Assembly (NCBI GenBank): GCA_937907055.1
Contig: CALCTW010000057.1
Location: 1-16,011, forward strand
DNA from: an uncultured Clostridia bacterium
GTDB taxonomy: Bacteria; Bacillota; Clostridia; Christensenellales; Aristaeellaceae
Direction of reading: 5' to 3'
Length of the DNA stretch: 16,011 nucleotides
The number at the start of each line of letters is the position of its first letter. Within the stretch, counting starts at the first letter, position 1. Positions 14,268-16,011 of this stretch are shown here, piece after piece. The notes beneath the pieces were generated by a model that was not told the origin of the DNA, searched no databases, and was given only the letters and a program-made list of their open reading frames with translations. Both the position numbers and the translations under genes were made by a program.

Positions 14268-14723
14268 ATGATCCAGCGATTTGAACGCTTTTTGCAAAGC
14301 ATCTCGTAGATCGAGTACAGCTGGCACAGGATCGCGTCTGATGAACTGGCCCGCTTTGGGCTGAAGGGCAGCTACGCGGCTTATCTGACGATGCTTCGCA
14401 GGTATCCCGAAGGGGTCTCATCGGCCCGGCTGGGTGAATTGTGCCGCAGAGATAAATCAGATGTATCCCGCGCGGTGGCCGATCTGGAAAAGCGGGGTTT
14501 TGTGTGCAGAAAAGGGACCGCGGCCGGGGCATACCGGGCAAAGCTGGTGCTGACGGAAGCCGGTCTGGAAGTGAGCGAAGCCGTGTGCGGCAAAGCAAGC
14601 CTGGCTGTGGAGCTGGGCGGAAACGGCCTTACGGACGCGCAGCGCGGTGAGTTTCAGGATATGCTGGATCTGATCGCCAGAAATCTGAACAAAATCAGTA
14701 AGGAAGGTTTACCGGAGGAATGA
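14268..14723 (+). CDS. MarR-family transcriptional regulator with an in-frame TAG at codon 14
   Basis: The frame from the ATG at 14268 (AAAGGA 8 nt upstream) encodes 151 residues and ends in TGA, but codon 14 is TAG (14307-14309). The residues on both sides belong together. MIQRFERFLQSIS and IEYSWHRIASDELARFGLKG form the first dimerisation helices of this family, followed by the winged helix (YPEGVSSARLGELCRRDKSD, SRAVADLEKRGFV). Without the first ~40 codons (next ATG at 14391) the dimer interface would be lost. It likely senses a phenolic, aldehyde or similar ligand and represses itself and the downstream dehydrogenases. Its stop overlaps the next start (ATGA). TAG read as an amino acid, or a nonsense mutation, are the two options. 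Confidence 0.85.
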
Positions 14724-15918
14724 ATATTTTTGAAACGGTGTATTGCCGGGTTTTTCAGTTTGGCTTCCGCGTGGCGCTGCCGGTGCTGCCGTACCGCGAG
14801 CCGAAGATCCTTGAAAGCATGGCGCGGGTGCCTGAGCTGCTGAAGCAGAAGGGCATCCGGAAGGCGTTGCTGGTCACGGATGATTTTCTCAGCCGCTCCG
14901 GCGCGATCGCGCCGCTGACGGCATTAATGGAAAACAGCGGTATCGGCTGCGCGGTCTATGACGGCACCAGAGCCAATCCCACCGTGGAGAATGTGGAAGC
15001 CGCCTTTGAGCTTTATCGCCGGGAGGGCTGTGAGGCGCTCATCGCGTTCGGCGGCGGATCGCCCATGGACTGCGCGAAGGCTGTAGGCGCGCGGGCGGCT
15101 TACCCGAATAAGCCGCTCAGCCGCATGAAGGGGCTGCTGCGCGTGCTGCGGCGCATCCCCACGCTGATCGCCATCCCCACCACCGCGGGCACGGGCAGCG
15201 AAACGACGCTGGCCGCCGTGATCACGGATGACAAAAAGAAGCACAAGTACGCCATGTACGATTTTACCCTCATTCCGCATTACGCGGTGCTGGATCCCAA
15301 AGTGACCTATACGCTGCCCCGGCATCTGACCTCCACCACCGGCATGGACGCGCTGACCCACGCGGTGGAAGCCTTTATCGGCGGAACGACGACAAAGGAA
15401 ACCCGCGCGCTGGCGCTGGAAGCCACCCGGCTGATCTTTGCCAACATTGAAACGGCCTATCACGAGCCGGAAAACGAAACCGCGCGCCGGAATATGCTGT
15501 TGGCAGCCTACAAGGCGGGCGTCGCCTTCTCCAAGTCCTATGTGGGCTATGTCCACACGGTGGCGCATTCGCTGGGCGGTCAGTACAACATCCCCCATGG
15601 CTTGGCAAACTCTGTTCTTCTACCCTATGTGCTGGAGGAATACGGCGCTGCGGCTGAAAAGAAGCTGCACAAGCTGGCTGTTGCTGCGGGCGTAGCCTCG
15701 GAGGCAGAATCCGATCGCAGGCCGCGAGCAAGTTTATCTGCGCCGTGCGTGAGTTGAATCGCCGCATGGAGATCCCTGATAAGCTGGACGGCATCCTGGA
15801 TGAAGACATTCCGCACATGGCAAAAAATGCCGCGAAGGAAGGCAATCCGCTCTATCCCGTGCCGAAGCTGATGAATGCCAAAGAGCTGGAAAAATTCTAT
15901 CATATGGTGAAAAAATAA
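14720..15918 (+). CDS. Iron-containing alcohol dehydrogenase (class III), frameshifted near its 3' end
   Basis: This NAD(P)-dependent oxidoreductase interconverts alcohols and aldehydes. It has the nucleotide motif GGGSPMD (111-117), TTAGTGSE (154-161) and the metal ligands Asp210, His214, His283 and His293 (in MDALTHAVEAF and VAHSLGGQYNIPHG). The frame breaks at about 15716-15720. The first frame runs to ESDR and then into an early stop at 15757. The family's C-terminal part (AASKFICAVRELNRRMEIPDKL ... in shortened form AASKF to FYHMVKK) continues in the next frame to TAA at 15916. Restoring one C (gatcgc-c-aggcc) would give ESDRQAASKF, so one base appears lost. It may be a sequencing error or real decay. 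Its ATG overlaps the MarR stop, and an aldehyde dehydrogenase follows 19 nt later. Confidence 0.9.
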
Positions 15919-15937
15919 GTTTGGAGGTCACTCGACC

Positions 15938-16011
15938 ATGAATGTGGAGCAGATCCTTGCAAAGCAGCGCGCCTATTTTCAGACAGGCGCCACGCTGCCG
16001 GTATCATTCCG
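15938..16011 (+). CDS. Aldehyde dehydrogenase, N-terminal fragment (continues beyond window)
   Basis: GGAGG lies 11 nt before the ATG. The visible ~25 residues, with AKQRAYFQTGATLPVSFR, match the start of the short, membrane-tailed type of NAD(P)-dependent aldehyde dehydrogenases, where a Q/R-x-x-F-x-x-G-x-T-x-x-x-x-x-R pattern opens the first helix. With the Fe-ADH upstream it would form an alcohol/aldehyde redox pair under MarR control. Only the first 74 nt are present, so the catalytic Cys is outside the window. Confidence 0.8.
   Translation, partial: MNVEQILAKQRAYFQTGATLPVSF

Overview
The window looks like a chromosomal segment of an anaerobic, gut- or rumen-type Firmicute of class Clostridia. 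This is inferred from strong GGAGG-type ribosome binding sites, small CopA/CopZ copper genes, a BspA-type leucine-rich repeat surface protein, PnuC, an iron-sulfur flavoprotein, a secreted C69 dipeptidase, a cytoplasmic GH3 beta-glucosidase and a MarR/Fe-ADH/ALDH cluster. Most genes are fairly GC-rich; the stretch 2.5-4.55 kb is clearly AT-rich. No rRNA, tRNA, CRISPR array, transposase or phage structural gene was seen.

Layout. 1-1860: 3' part of a copper P-type ATPase with a C-terminal HMA domain, then a free HMA chaperone and a terminator. 1900-6800 (minus): a run of co-directional genes read from 6798 downwards: iron-sulfur flavoprotein, GNAT acetyltransferase, alpha/beta esterase, a secreted protein of unknown function (3407..4549), a BspA-like LRR protein (2518..3246) and 3-methyladenine glycosylase I. 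6937-7750 (minus): pnuC behind a promoter, a leader hairpin and a terminator-like attenuator that abuts its Shine-Dalgarno. 7788-9027 (minus): a secreted helical protein and a bacteriocin-like precursor with a double-glycine-type leader, which share an identical 24-nt 5' leader element. 9512-10951 (plus): secreted C69 dipeptidase. 11144-11287 (plus): a 47-aa small ORF between hairpins. 11461-13746 (minus): GH3 beta-glucosidase. 13747-14250: regulatory DNA, including a GAATATTC repeat cluster. 14268-16011 (plus): MarR regulator, frameshifted Fe-alcohol dehydrogenase and the start of an aldehyde dehydrogenase.

Main discovery. Under the standard code the stretch 2.5-4.55 kb appears to be gene debris. 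If TAG is read as an amino acid, it resolves into two complete genes with strong expression signals. One is a 380-codon secreted protein with 8 in-frame TAGs, three of them in tandem, ending in TAA. The other is a 242-codon LRR protein with 2 TAGs, ending in TGA. The MarR gene carries one more in-frame TAG at codon 14. None of these frames holds an internal TAA or TGA, and none of the 15 complete genes in the window ends in TAG. The simplest reading is that TAG is a sense codon here, most plausibly glutamine by CAG-to-TAG change, decoded by reassignment or suppression. That the codon is sense is strongly suggested by the sequence; its identity and mechanism are inference.
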